Positions 25,197 through 33,717 are shown, numbered from the stretch's first letter. The stretch: DNA of 41,929 nt from Planctomycetota bacterium (GCA_031254915.1 JAIRTL010000109.1:1-41929); one strand, 5' to 3'. Notes: generated from the sequence alone by a model not told the origin. Numbers and translations are program-made.

Positions 25197-26171
25197 ATGG
25201 CTGTGATTCATGTCGGAATCAAGCTGGGACGGCGGAGTTTACGCAACGTCCTCGTGGACGAGGACGGCAGAATTATTTTTAATCACGAAACGCCGTCATT
25301 CAGCGAACGCGGGTCCGAAGTCGCGATCGCGACGATGGTGAAGACTGTTCGCGACATGGCGGCCGTGGCCGGCGTTGACTACGACGACATCGGCGCGATC
25401 GGCGTGGGCGTTCCCGGTCCGCTGAACACCAAGGCGGGGATGATTTTCGGGCCGCCGAACATGAACGGCTGGGAGCGGGTCCCGTTGGGGCCGCGGATGT
25501 CAGTCATGACGGGGAAACCTGTTTATATTGAAAACGACGCCAAGGCGGCGGGTTGGGCCGAATACATATATGGCGCCGGACGCGGCTGCCGGAACATGGT
25601 CGCGATCTACCACGGCAGCGGCTTGGGTGGCGCAATCATCATGGATGGAAAACTCTTCACCGGCAAGGACGGCATGGCCGGCGAAATCGGCCATATTCCC
25701 ATCAGTCGAAAAGGAAGGCTTTGCTCCTGCGGCAATCGGGGATGCGTCGAGGCTTATGTCTCGCCGACCGCCATGGTGGCGAGCTTCCGCAAAATGGCGG
25801 GGAAGGGCTGGCGGTCGAGTCTTGTCGGTCGCGGCGAAGCCATCACCGACGCCGACCTTTTCGCCGCCGCACGTGTGGGCGATCCGTTGGCGTTGCACAT
25901 TGTCGAGAAAACCGGGCGCTCATTAGGCGTCCTTGCGGCGATCATCATGAATTTTCTCAATCCCGAGCGCATCGTCGTGTCCGGGAGCGTGATGCGCTTC
26001 GGATCCGAATTTATCGAGGCGATGCGACGGGAATGCCATATCAGGCGTTTTGGGCCCAATATCTCCGTGGATATCGTGCCGGCCGTGCTGGGCGGAGAGG
26101 CTTCGGCGCTCGGCGCCGCCCACATCGCTGTCGAACGCGCAAAAAACGACGCGGTTGCGGCGGCCCGATGA
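25197..26171 (+). CDS. ROK-family protein with degenerate phosphate-binding motif
   Basis: The 324-residue protein aligns with ROK sugar kinases. It has GVPGPLNTKAGM, the catalytic-base region IENDAKAAGWAE (Asp114), YHGSGLGGAII and the ROK zinc signature GHIPISRKGRLCSCGNRGC (His166, Cys176, Cys178, Cys183). The N-terminal DxGGT loop, which binds ATP phosphates, reads K9-L-G-R12-R13 instead, so kinase activity is doubtful. There is no N-terminal helix-turn-helix, unlike NagC-type regulators. It is transcribed divergently from transporter set 1 and overlaps or closely precedes the response regulator gene. A sugar-kinase or sugar-sensing role is plausible; neither is proven. Confidence 0.85.
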   Translation: MAVIHVGIKLGRRSLRNVLVDEDGRIIFNHETPSFSERGSEVAIATMVKTVRDMAAVAGVDYDDIGAIGVGVPGPLNTKAGMIFGPPNMNGWERVPLGPRMSVMTGKPVYIENDAKAAGWAEYIYGAGRGCRNMVAIYHGSGLGGAIIMDGKLFTGKDGMAGEIGHIPISRKGRLCSCGNRGCVEAYVSPTAMVASFRKMAGKGWRSSLVGRGEAITDADLFAAARVGDPLALHIVEKTGRSLGVLAAIIMNFLNPERIVVSGSVMRFGSEFIEAMRRECHIRRFGPNISVDIVPAVLGGEASALGAAHIAVERAKNDAVAAAR

Positions 26172-26200
26172 CGTCCGCCGTCGGAAGGGAGCGGGGAGCC

Positions 26201-26893
26201 GTGGCGAAGACCGTATGGCTGGTTGAAGATTCGCGGGAAATGCGCGACGAGATCGCCGCCGCGCTGTCGCGCGCCGGCTTCGCCGTCCGCACATTCGGAA
26301 CAGGAACGGAAGCACTCGCCGAATTGGCCCAGGTTCGGCCCGACCTGATCCTCTTGGATGCGCTCCTCCCCGATATGGATGCGGACCATTTTTGCGCCGA
26401 GATGGCGACTGAACGCATAAAAACCAGGCCGTGTCCGCTGATGATCATTTCCACCGACGCCGAGGGCGCAGGGAATCTTCTTTCCCGCTATCTGTTCGTC
26501 GCCGACAGCATCATCAAGCCGTTTTCCACCGATTCCCTCGTGTTCCGTCTCTACGGCATTTTCCACCGCCTGGCCCCGCGCAGCGTCTCCGGCCGCATTC
26601 TCGTGCAGCCATCCGGCAAGCCGGAGCTGGAGTGCAGCGCGGAAAGCCGGCAGATCAAGGTCGACGGCGATACGGTTCAGCTCGCTCCCGTGGAGCACCG
26701 GCTTCTTGTCATGCTGCTTTCGAAAAAGGGGCAGACCCTGTCGCGCGCCGAGTTGCTTGAATCGATCTGGAGCGACGACGCCGGCGTGTCGCATCGTTCC
26801 ATCGACGTCGCCATGGTGTCGCTTCGCCGTAAGCTGGGGAGGGTCGGCGGATCGATTAAGACTGTCAGGGGCGTCGGCTACCGGTTCGAGTAG
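26201..26893 (+). CDS. OmpR-family response regulator
   Basis: The protein is a two-domain DNA-binding regulator. A receiver domain (residues 1 to about 120) has the acidic pair E9-D10, phosphoacceptor Asp53 in LILLDALLPDMD and the Lys of IIKPF. A C-terminal winged helix ends in SLRRKLGRVGGSIKTVRGVG, typical of the OmpR/PhoB output domain. I chose GTG 26201 (230 residues), with GGGAG just upstream and the usual AKTVWLVED start. ATG 26168, which overlaps the ROK stop as ATGA, would add 11 residues. No histidine kinase gene is adjacent. It sits between a ROK protein and a formyltransferase-like protein, so sugar-responsive control of the flanking transporters is a reasonable guess. Confidence 0.9.
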   Translation: MAKTVWLVEDSREMRDEIAAALSRAGFAVRTFGTGTEALAELAQVRPDLILLDALLPDMDADHFCAEMATERIKTRPCPLMIISTDAEGAGNLLSRYLFVADSIIKPFSTDSLVFRLYGIFHRLAPRSVSGRILVQPSGKPELECSAESRQIKVDGDTVQLAPVEHRLLVMLLSKKGQTLSRAELLESIWSDDAGVSHRSIDVAMVSLRRKLGRVGGSIKTVRGVGYRFE

Positions 26894-26902
26894 GGGGGGG
26901 AA

Positions 26903-27907
26903 ATGCGCATTTTCATCCTTGGCGCGTCGGAAACGCTGTGGTTGACCGCGAGGCATCTCCATTTCTCCTGCGGCTGCACCATCGTGGGCGTGTTGACCAG
27001 AAAATCCTCCATTCACGACGGGCGCACGGAAAACGACTTCAAGGCGCTCGCCGACGAATTCGGCGCGCCGTTTCTTCTGCGAGAAGAACTTGACGCCGCC
27101 GCTTCCGCCATGCTCGCCGGATCCGACGCCGACGTCTGCGTTGCCGCGAACTGGAGCGGTTCCATGGAAGTTGTCGCCACCCACTTCCCGCTTGGCGTCC
27201 TTACGCCGACCCTCGGCGATCCGCGCCGGGAAACGGGGAGCGACATCGACGTCTGGTCGATTCTCCTCGGGTGGCAGGAGTTGAACCTCTCAGTGTTTCA
27301 TGTCGCCCAGGCCGACGGACAGACCCGCGTATTGCCTGTCTCCGCCACCATGAGTCTCGACAGCGACGCCACCATCGCCGACATCCGCCGCTTCTCCGAA
27401 TCGCGCATCCCCGCTCTTGTCTCCGACGCTGTCGATCATATGCAGAAAAACGGCTCTCCTTCCATGCAGCCGTACGAAGCCGCCGGAGCGCAACGGTTTT
27501 ACCGTCTCGACGCGCGCGACCGCAGGATCGACTGGCGCCAGCCGGCTGAATGGATCCTTGCGATGATCAAGGCGTTCACCCGGCCGCTTCCGGGCGCATA
27601 CACCTACGTGCGGGACGGCGAGGGGAGGTTGGTGAAGCTCCATGTCTGGCGGGCGCGGAAAGTGGCGGGGCAGCGGAACAGTCATGGGCCGGCCGGCTGG
27701 ATCGTGCATTGCCGGGACGACTCCGGAGAGGCGCATGTTTTGACCGGATCCGGCGTGCTGGCGTTGCAGTCCGTGTCCGAAAACAGCGATTCGGTTTGGT
27801 TCGAACCGGGGAAAGCGTGGAAAGGCGAACGCGTCCGTCTCGGACTCGACGCCGAGGACGAGGTCTTCCATCTGCTGGAGCAACGAATTCTCGCCGGTCC
27901 GCGCTGA
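26903..27907 (+). CDS. Formyltransferase-fold protein lacking the catalytic Asn-x-His
   Basis: This 334-residue protein has the layout of methionyl-tRNA formyltransferase. The N-terminal Rossmann part (MRIFILGASETLWLTARHL) is followed by a C-terminal OB-type domain whose start, DRRIDWRQPAEWILAMIKAF, then TRPLPGAY, is very typical of Fmt. Where active enzymes have INxHPSLLP, this one reads VLTPTLGDP (Thr101 and Thr103 replace Asn and His), and the downstream Asp region is also altered. A genuine tRNA formyltransferase is therefore unlikely. It may bind a folate or formyl compound without catalysis, or act on another substrate. It starts nine bases after the response regulator stop, behind a GGGGGG purine run, so it is co-transcribed with the regulator and the ROK gene. 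Confidence 0.75.
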   Translation: MRIFILGASETLWLTARHLHFSCGCTIVGVLTRKSSIHDGRTENDFKALADEFGAPFLLREELDAAASAMLAGSDADVCVAANWSGSMEVVATHFPLGVLTPTLGDPRRETGSDIDVWSILLGWQELNLSVFHVAQADGQTRVLPVSATMSLDSDATIADIRRFSESRIPALVSDAVDHMQKNGSPSMQPYEAAGAQRFYRLDARDRRIDWRQPAEWILAMIKAFTRPLPGAYTYVRDGEGRLVKLHVWRARKVAGQRNSHGPAGWIVHCRDDSGEAHVLTGSGVLALQSVSENSDSVWFEPGKAWKGERVRLGLDAEDEVFHLLEQRILAGPR

Positions 27908-27933
27908 ATGAATATCACCGCGTCATTTGTCGG

Positions 27934-27968
27934 AAAAAAGCACCTCCCGATGAGGAGAGGCGGTTTTT
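27934..27968. terminator. Possible bidirectional terminator between convergent genes
   Basis: A short imperfect stem (GCACCTCC / GGAGAGGC, with bulged bases) is flanked by A6 on the left and T5 on the right. It sits between the ends of the formyltransferase-like gene and the set 2 permease. The stem is weak, so this is a moderate call. Confidence 0.45.
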
Positions 27969-28938
27969 ATTCCAGCATGCGCGACAGTCCCGCCCGGTAG
28001 GTATCGAGCACTACGGCGAGGACGATGATGAAGCCGGTGACGACCTGGCGGGCGAAATCCCCCATGCCGATCAGGAGCAGGCCGTTGTTGAGAACGCCCA
28101 TGATCGCGGCGCCGATCAGGGTGCCTATCGGGGAACCCTTGCCGCCGGACATGCTCGTGCCTCCGATGACGACCGCGGCGATGGCGTTGAGTTCGAATCC
28201 GTTGCCGAGGATTGGGCTGGCGATATTGAGGCGAAGCATATAGAGGATCGCGGCGATGCCGACAGTGGCGCCGCAGATGACGTAGGCCGTGACCTTGTAG
28301 AACCTGATGTTGTGCCCGGAGAGACGGGCGGCCTCCTCGTTGTTGCCGATGGCGTAGATCATTCTCCCGAAGACGGTGAAGCGTAGCGTCACGTATCCGA
28401 TGAACACGATTACGACCGAAAAGGTGAAAATGAGCGGTACGCCCCAAAAGGTCACTGAGCCCAGGACGTTGAACGAACGCGGGAAGTTGAAGATGGTACG
28501 CGAGTCGCTGATGAGGAGTACCGCGCCGCGCGCCATATTGAGCATGCCCAGCGTCACCACGAAGGCGGGGATCTTCCATATCTCCGACACAAGCCCATTG
28601 AACAGGCCACAGGCCATGCCGCCGCCGAGTCCGGCGAGAATCGCGAGGGAGATCGCTAGCCATACGGGCATGTCCTTGTTGGTGATGACCAGGCCCGCAA
28701 GAATCGTGCACAGGGACAGCACCGATCCCACCGAGAGGTCGATGCCGCCGAGGAGGATGACGAACGTCATGCCCACGGCGATCACGGTGTTGATGCTGAT
28801 CTGGGTGAGGATGTTCGTCATGTTGCCGCCGGTCGCGAAGTTCCTGCCGAAAACCGTGAAAACGCCGCAGAGCAGGATCAGGATGATGCCGATGCCGGCC
28901 TCGCCCATCAGGAGATAGGACAACCGTTTCTTGTTCAT
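27967..28938 (-). CDS. Sugar ABC transporter permease, RbsC type (set 2)
   Basis: The 323-residue inner-membrane subunit has about ten membrane segments. ILLGGIDLSVGSVLSLCTI and FVVTLGMLNMARGA are the family marks, and IAAVVIGGTSMSGGKGSPIG is the conserved loop near the ATPase contact. The ATG overlaps the stop of the upstream ATPase by four bases (ATGA), so the two are translationally coupled. The gene order here is binding protein, ATPase, permease, unlike set 1 (ATPase, permease, binding protein), so the two sets did not arise by a simple recent tandem duplication. Confidence 0.93.
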   Translation of the reverse strand: MNKKRLSYLLMGEAGIGIILILLCGVFTVFGRNFATGGNMTNILTQISINTVIAVGMTFVILLGGIDLSVGSVLSLCTILAGLVITNKDMPVWLAISLAILAGLGGGMACGLFNGLVSEIWKIPAFVVTLGMLNMARGAVLLISDSRTIFNFPRSFNVLGSVTFWGVPLIFTFSVVIVFIGYVTLRFTVFGRMIYAIGNNEEAARLSGHNIRFYKVTAYVICGATVGIAAILYMLRLNIASPILGNGFELNAIAAVVIGGTSMSGGKGSPIGTLIGAAIMGVLNNGLLLIGMGDFARQVVTGFIIVLAVVLDTYRAGLSRMLE

Positions 28939-30431
28939 TTAAGATACTCCTGGTACGCGTAGCCGAGGATCTTTTCCTGGCTGAAGTCCTTGCGCGCGAT
29001 TTCGCCCGCAATCTTGCCGTTCGAGAAAACGAGGATTCGGTGACAGACGCCCATCAGTTCGTTCAAGTCCGATGAAACGATAAGCACGCCTTTTCCTCCG
29101 GCGATGAGGTCCCAAAGGAGGAGGTAGATTTCATACTTCGCGCCAACATCGATGCCGCGCGTCGGTTCATCGAAGAAGATAATCCGCGAATCGCGGTACA
29201 GCCATTTCGCGAGAACCGCCTTTTGCTGGTTGCCGCCGGAGAGATTGCGGCACAACTGCTGGATGGACGGCGTTTTTATCGAAAGCTCGGCAACGTATTG
29301 CTCCGTAGCGCGCCGTTCCTCGCGGCGATCCATGAAGCCGTGGGCGGATGCCTTGTCGAGGGCTGCCATGGTGGTGTTTTGAAACAGCGGCATGTCGAGG
29401 ATCAGGCCCTGGCTTTTCCTATCCTCCGTGAGGAGCGACAGTCCCGCAGCGACGGCGTCGCGCGGCGACCTGATGTCGAAGCGCTCGCCGTGGATGAACA
29501 CCTCCCCGGCGATTTTCGGGTCGGCGCCGAACAGGGCGCGAAGCGTCTCCGTGCGCCTGGACCCGACCAGGCCGGAAATTCCCAGCAATTCTCCTTCGTG
29601 AAGCTGGAAGGAGACCTTGTGCGCGCTCCCCTTGAATTGCAGGTTGCGCGTTTCGAAGATGACTTTTTCATTTGGGCGGACATCCTCCGAGAACGGATAT
29701 TCCGACTCCATCGATCTGCCGACCATCATTTTGACGATTTCAGGAATGGTCGTGCCGTCGACGTTCCTGGTGCCGATCGTCTCGCCGTTGCGAAGCACGG
29801 TGAGGCGGTCTGCGACTTCGTAAATTTCGTTAAGATGATGCGAAATGTAGATGATGCCGATGCCTTCCGATTTAAGCTGGCGAATGATGTCGAACAGCCG
29901 TCCCGAATCTTTCGGCGACAGCGTCGCCGTCGGTTCGTCGAAGATCAGCACCTTGCAGTCGGCGGAAAGCGCTTTGGCGATCTCCACCAATTGCATCTGC
30001 GCCACGCCCAGCAACTCTACGGGCGTCCGCGGCGAAGCATCGAGCCCGATTCGGTCGAGGACATTCTGCGCCTCGCGGTACAGCCTCGGGTAGTCGACGA
30101 ACACGCCATTTCGCGGCAGTCGGTCGAAGAAGATGTTTTCCGCGATCGACAGGTAGGAAAGAAGGTTGAATTCCTGGTAGACGACGCGGATGCCGGCCGA
30201 CATGGCGTCGTGGGGGGTGGCTGGATCATAGGTTGCGCCGTCAAGAAGCATTGTCCCCGAATCTGCGCGGTGGAATCCGCAGACCGCCTTGATCAGCGTC
30301 GACTTGCCGGCGCCGTTTTCGCCCAGAAGCGCGTGGCATTCGCCGCGCTCCACCGTCAGGTCGACGCCGGCGAGGGCTTGGACGCCGGGAAAGGATTTCG
30401 AAAGGGCGCGTATTTCAAGGACTGTCGGCAT
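28935..30431 (-). CDS. Sugar ABC transporter ATPase, RbsA type (set 2)
   Basis: This 498-residue double-ABC protein has GENGAGKST as Walker A of the first domain, VLIFDEPTATLS as its Walker B and a degenerate signature (GVAQMQLVEIAKAL). In the second domain LSGGNQQKAVLAKWL and IIFFDEPTRGIDVG are intact and the Walker A position (GLVGSRRTE) is altered, as is normal for RbsA/MglA. The start is ATG 30431 (MPTVLEIRAL), with GAGGGAC upstream; the longer in-frame reading to 30521 runs through a hairpin and is rejected. It overlaps the permease gene by four bases. Confidence 0.94.
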   Translation of the reverse strand: MPTVLEIRALSKSFPGVQALAGVDLTVERGECHALLGENGAGKSTLIKAVCGFHRADSGTMLLDGATYDPATPHDAMSAGIRVVYQEFNLLSYLSIAENIFFDRLPRNGVFVDYPRLYREAQNVLDRIGLDASPRTPVELLGVAQMQLVEIAKALSADCKVLIFDEPTATLSPKDSGRLFDIIRQLKSEGIGIIYISHHLNEIYEVADRLTVLRNGETIGTRNVDGTTIPEIVKMMVGRSMESEYPFSEDVRPNEKVIFETRNLQFKGSAHKVSFQLHEGELLGISGLVGSRRTETLRALFGADPKIAGEVFIHGERFDIRSPRDAVAAGLSLLTEDRKSQGLILDMPLFQNTTMAALDKASAHGFMDRREERRATEQYVAELSIKTPSIQQLCRNLSGGNQQKAVLAKWLYRDSRIIFFDEPTRGIDVGAKYEIYLLLWDLIAGGKGVLIVSSDLNELMGVCHRILVFSNGKIAGEIARKDFSQEKILGYAYQEYLK

Positions 30432-30453
30432 GCGTGTCCCTCGGTTCGTGAAT

Positions 30454-30487
30454 CTCCGGAACCGGCCGTTTTCGGCCGGTTCCGGAG
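30454..30487 (-). promoter_or_regulatory. Perfect 15-base-pair intercistronic hairpin
   Basis: The arms 30454-30468 and 30473-30487 pair perfectly around a TTTT loop (stem starting CTCCGGAACCGGCCG). It lies between the set 2 binding-protein gene and the ATPase gene. There is no U-tract, so full termination is unlikely. A stem here would protect the binding-protein part of the message and lower transporter expression, as known for other binding-protein operons. Confidence 0.7.
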
Positions 30488-30529
30488 TCGTCATGTTTGC
30501 GGCTATTGAATTGCTCCGCACCGATTGAT

Positions 30530-31453
30530 TCAGAAATCCTTCGCGGAGACGACCTGCACCGGGGTGCGGATCCAGCCGGAGAGCTTTTCACCGCCGAGAA
30601 TGCGGAAGCCGACCTTGATGGCGTTGGCGGCCATTTCCGGGCCGAACTGGTCGACGGTGGCGAGCATCTTGCCTTCCTTGATCAGTTCCTGGCAGGCGCC
30701 GATGTTGTCGAAGCCGACGACCTCGATCTGGCCGATTTTGCCGGCGGCCTCGATGGCGCGGACAACGCCGACAGCCATTGAGTCGTTGGCGCACATGACG
30801 CCCTTGACGTCGGGATAGCGGGTGAGGAGATTGGTCATGACAGTGTTCGCTTCTTCCGTTTCCCAGTGCGCGGTGGTGGAGGAAAGGAGATCGAGTCCAT
30901 ACTCGTTCACCGTCTTCATGAAGCCCGCCTTGCGCTGTTTGGCGTTGTCGGCGCCGGGGTTCCCTTCGATGATGAACACTTTCGAGCCGCGCCCGAGCTT
31001 CTCGGCCATGAAGTTGCCGACCAGATACGAGCCTTCCTCGTTGTCGGGACCGACGAAAAGGAAGTCTTCCGGGAGGTCGTTGGCGACAAGCGCCTCCTTG
31101 TCGAGTGTGACGTCGAAGTTCACCACCAGAATGCCGGCGCCGACCGCCCGCTTCACGGAGGGAACGAGGCCGACCGAGTCGGCGGGGGCGAGGACGATCA
31201 TGTCGACCCCCTGGGTGACGAAATTCTCGACCGCGTTGATCTGCGTGTCGATGTCGGTTTCCGAGTTCATGCCGACCGGAATGAGGGTGAAGGTGCCGTC
31301 CTCGGCCGCAAATTTCCGCGCGCCTTCCTCCATGGTCTTGAAGAACTCGTTGGCGAGGGATTTCATGACCAGGCCGACGACCGGTTTCTCGCCCGCGACG
31401 GCGGCGAAGGCGAAAAGGAGAACCGCGAGGGACGCCAGAAACGTTTTTCTCAT
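30530..31453 (-). CDS. Periplasmic sugar-binding protein, RbsB type (set 2)
   Basis: This 307-residue receptor has a signal peptide (MRKTFLASLAVLLFAFAAVAG) of about 20 residues. The mature protein opens with KPVVGLVMKSLANEFFKTME, the classic first strand and helix of ribose-type binding proteins. MIVLAPADSVGLVPSVKRA and EVVGFDNIGACQELIKEGK follow, with the sugar-binding Asp-Asn of the family (the FDN stretch) in place. ATG 31453 has AAGGAGAAG before it. It is the first gene of set 2. A perfect 16-base palindrome lies about 40 bases upstream and may be its operator. The sugar is unknown. Confidence 0.93.
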   Translation of the reverse strand: MRKTFLASLAVLLFAFAAVAGEKPVVGLVMKSLANEFFKTMEEGARKFAAEDGTFTLIPVGMNSETDIDTQINAVENFVTQGVDMIVLAPADSVGLVPSVKRAVGAGILVVNFDVTLDKEALVANDLPEDFLFVGPDNEEGSYLVGNFMAEKLGRGSKVFIIEGNPGADNAKQRKAGFMKTVNEYGLDLLSSTTAHWETEEANTVMTNLLTRYPDVKGVMCANDSMAVGVVRAIEAAGKIGQIEVVGFDNIGACQELIKEGKMLATVDQFGPEMAANAIKVGFRILGGEKLSGWIRTPVQVVSAKDF

Positions 31454-31492
31454 TTCACTTCTCCTTGATAAACGAGGACCATACCGAACCCG

Positions 31493-31508
31493 TGGCGCTC
31501 GAGCGCCA
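31493..31508. promoter_or_regulatory. 16-base palindrome TGGCGCTCGAGCGCCA upstream of set 2
   Basis: The palindrome is perfect and lies 40-55 bases before the binding-protein ATG, in the leader or promoter of transporter set 2. It could be a regulator site or an RNA hairpin. No clear -10/-35 pair is seen beside it. Confidence 0.45.
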
Positions 31509-31540
31509 AAACGATGTTTTCCCCGCACCGTGATGCTGCT

Positions 31541-31684
31541 GACGCGTTTTCGAAGATGATCGACCCCGCGCCGCGTCATTTCGCCGACCGCATCACCTGA
31601 AACACGCGGCGAAAACGGTCGATCACGGCATTTTGAGAAATTCACGAAGATTCAAAAAATGCTCTATTCGCGAAAACGCCGTCG
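31541..31684 (-). repeat. Diverged IR110-like inverted-repeat element
   Basis: The left end (ACGCGTTTTCGAAGATGATCG) closely matches the reverse complement of the right end of IR110 copy 2, and the right end (CTATTCGCGAAAACGCCGT) matches the reverse complement of its left end. The interior is longer and different. It looks like a relative that shares only the termini. Confidence 0.5.
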
Positions 31685-32164
31685 ACGTCGCAAAAAACGC
31701 AGGGATTGCCATTGATGCTGGAAAAGATCCGGCTACGCTCGCGCTTCAAATTTAAGGAAGCGGTGAACCACAAAAGATCTTCCCCTTCACTTATAACCGG
31801 TTGCGATAGTGGCGCAATATGAAAAACAGTCCCATCCATCCGGAGGCGGCACTGAATTTCAGCGTTCCCGCCCCTCTCTCCAAGCGCTTGTCAAAGGGGG
31901 AGGGGAGACTTGACCCGGCGCGTCCAGGCAACCGTATTGACCAAGGAAAACGCGCGATGCATTTCGAGGATTTTCAGTCAGGAACCGTCTATCCACTCCC
32001 CGACGGTGACGACAACGCGCGAAAGGATAGCGTCGTTCGCCGGGAATCACGATCCGCCGCCATTCCATCTCGACGACGAGTTGGGGAGAGTCAGTCCCTT
32101 CTCCTCGAATTTTTTCCTCCGGGTGCACGGTTGCCTTTCATGGCATGTGGACAATGCCGTCGAT
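31685..32164. other. Non-coding stretch upstream of set 2
   Basis: Roughly 480 bases hold no supported gene. Readings on both strands are low-complexity and match no family I know. At about 31870-31912 a GC-rich imperfect hairpin (CCCCTCTCTCC paired with GGGGGAGGGGAG around AAGCGCTT) resembles interspersed genomic repeats, but there is no second copy in the window. Confidence 0.4.
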
Positions 32165-33682
32165 TCAGGGGGGGGCTGCCGGCGAACGGTTGAAAATGGG
32201 AGTGCGGCGTATGTCCGCTTCCTGCGGCGACGGGCTATTCGGCCCCTGATTCGGCTGCCCGCGAAGCGCTTCCTGGAACTCGCGCATTCGCTCCTCGTCT
32301 TCCTTTTGCGCACGCAATTCCGCCTGGTGCTTTTCGAACTCGAGCCTGTCCAATTTACTTTTGGCTTTCTCGTATTCCGACTTGTTCGAGCTTCCTATGA
32401 GCAGGAGCTCCAGCTCATGACGCTGTTGCGCGATCCGGCGACTGATCGCCTCGCGTTCGCGCAGTGCATTGTCCGCCGATAACGCGTCGTAGTACCCCAG
32501 GATCTGCCTCGCCCGGTCGTCGCCGCGCGTGGCCGCGTTTGTCAGGTATTCGAGCGCCAACTCTCGATTGAAGGGAACGCCGCGGCCGTAATAATGCAGT
32601 TCGCCCAACGCGCCTATTGCGATGACGTCGTTTTGCTCCATCGCGTTCCTGAGATAGTGGAGGCCGCGCGCGAGATCGACCTCGCCCCCGAGGCCACGAA
32701 CAAGCATGGCGCCCATAATGCCGAGCGCCTCGGGATTTCTACGCGACGCCGGGCCTTCGAGATAGGTCCTGGCCACGCTGTAGTTCTGCTCGACGCCGTG
32801 CCCGAAGTAATACATTCTCCCAAGCATGACCAGGATCTCATCGTTTGCCTGATCGACGAGAGGGAGGAGGCAATCCGCCGCCTTGCCGTAATCCTGCGCG
32901 ACGCCGAGACCGTAATAATACATTTTGCCGAGCAGATAGGTGGCGTCGTCGATGCCGCGCATGCTCGCGAACACGAGATGATCCGCCGCGAGATCGTAGG
33001 CGCCCGCGTCGTAATATGCGCCGCCAATGAGGAAGCGAAGGTCGGGGTCGTCCGAATCGCCGGCCTTGTCGAAAAATTCACGCGCCTTGTTGACATCCTT
33101 GTCGACGCCTTCGCCTAGCATGTACATGCGTCCCAGCATGACTGTCGATTTGGTGTCGCCCGCGTCAGCCGCCTGCTGGAAAAGCCGCGCCGCCTCCTGG
33201 TAGTTTCTCGCCATCCCACTGCCTGCGCAATATAGGGCCGCCAGCTTCGCCGCCGATTGCGCATCGCCGTTTTCGGCCGCCATGCGAAGGAAAATCGTCG
33301 CCGACGTCGGATCCTCGTATGTTTCCATTTCGTCGAAATACATGTTGCCGAGGAGAATCTGACTGCCGCGATCGCCGCCGAGCGCGGCGAAACGAAGGTA
33401 TTGTATGCCCTTCTCGCGATCGGCGGGAACTCCCTGTCTGAAGAACAGTATTTCCCCAATTTCTTTCAGTATGGTTGTGTCTTGTGAATAGGCGAGATGT
33501 TCATACATCTCGACCGCGCGGTGTATATCGCCGGAATCCCGGAGCGAACGCGCTTTTTCAAGGGTAGGACGCGACGATCGAATCCAATAGTATGCGCCGC
33601 CTCCAATGGCGACGAGGATCGCGCACGATAGCACTAACCTCTTTATGTTAAAACCTCGATGTTCTTCGTAAAAATCGCCCAT
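32165..33682 (-). CDS. Membrane-anchored Sel1-repeat protein
   Basis: The 505-residue protein has one membrane segment (about residues 14-33: KRLVLSCAILVAIGGGAYYW). A long series of Sel1-like (TPR-type) helical repeats follows, from about 45 to 410, visible as repeated units such as AAELGRMY-GxGVxxD-xxKAxxFFxxAAxxGD. The stretch 415-475 is charged and probably coiled coil (EYEKAKSKLDRLEFEKHQAE). The tail is Pro-rich. The topology suggests an inner-membrane anchor with a large periplasmic or cytoplasmic scaffold for protein contacts. Such proteins assemble complexes or respond to envelope stress, but the partner is unknown. It stands alone between transporter sets 2 and 3, with IR125 copy C in its upstream region. 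Confidence 0.85.
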   Translation of the reverse strand: MGDFYEEHRGFNIKRLVLSCAILVAIGGGAYYWIRSSRPTLEKARSLRDSGDIHRAVEMYEHLAYSQDTTILKEIGEILFFRQGVPADREKGIQYLRFAALGGDRGSQILLGNMYFDEMETYEDPTSATIFLRMAAENGDAQSAAKLAALYCAGSGMARNYQEAARLFQQAADAGDTKSTVMLGRMYMLGEGVDKDVNKAREFFDKAGDSDDPDLRFLIGGAYYDAGAYDLAADHLVFASMRGIDDATYLLGKMYYYGLGVAQDYGKAADCLLPLVDQANDEILVMLGRMYYFGHGVEQNYSVARTYLEGPASRRNPEALGIMGAMLVRGLGGEVDLARGLHYLRNAMEQNDVIAIGALGELHYYGRGVPFNRELALEYLTNAATRGDDRARQILGYYDALSADNALREREAISRRIAQQRHELELLLIGSSNKSEYEKAKSKLDRLEFEKHQAELRAQKEDEERMREFQEALRGQPNQGPNSPSPQEADIRRTPIFNRSPAAPP

Positions 33683-33717
33683 GCCGTTATGTCGTTTTCC
33701 TTGTCGGTTCGCCGTTT

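Noticed and set aside
31819-32193. Plus-strand reading of 124 codons upstream of the Sel1 gene
   Set aside because: It has no ribosome binding site, no family match and low-complexity composition, and it overlaps a GC-rich hairpin.
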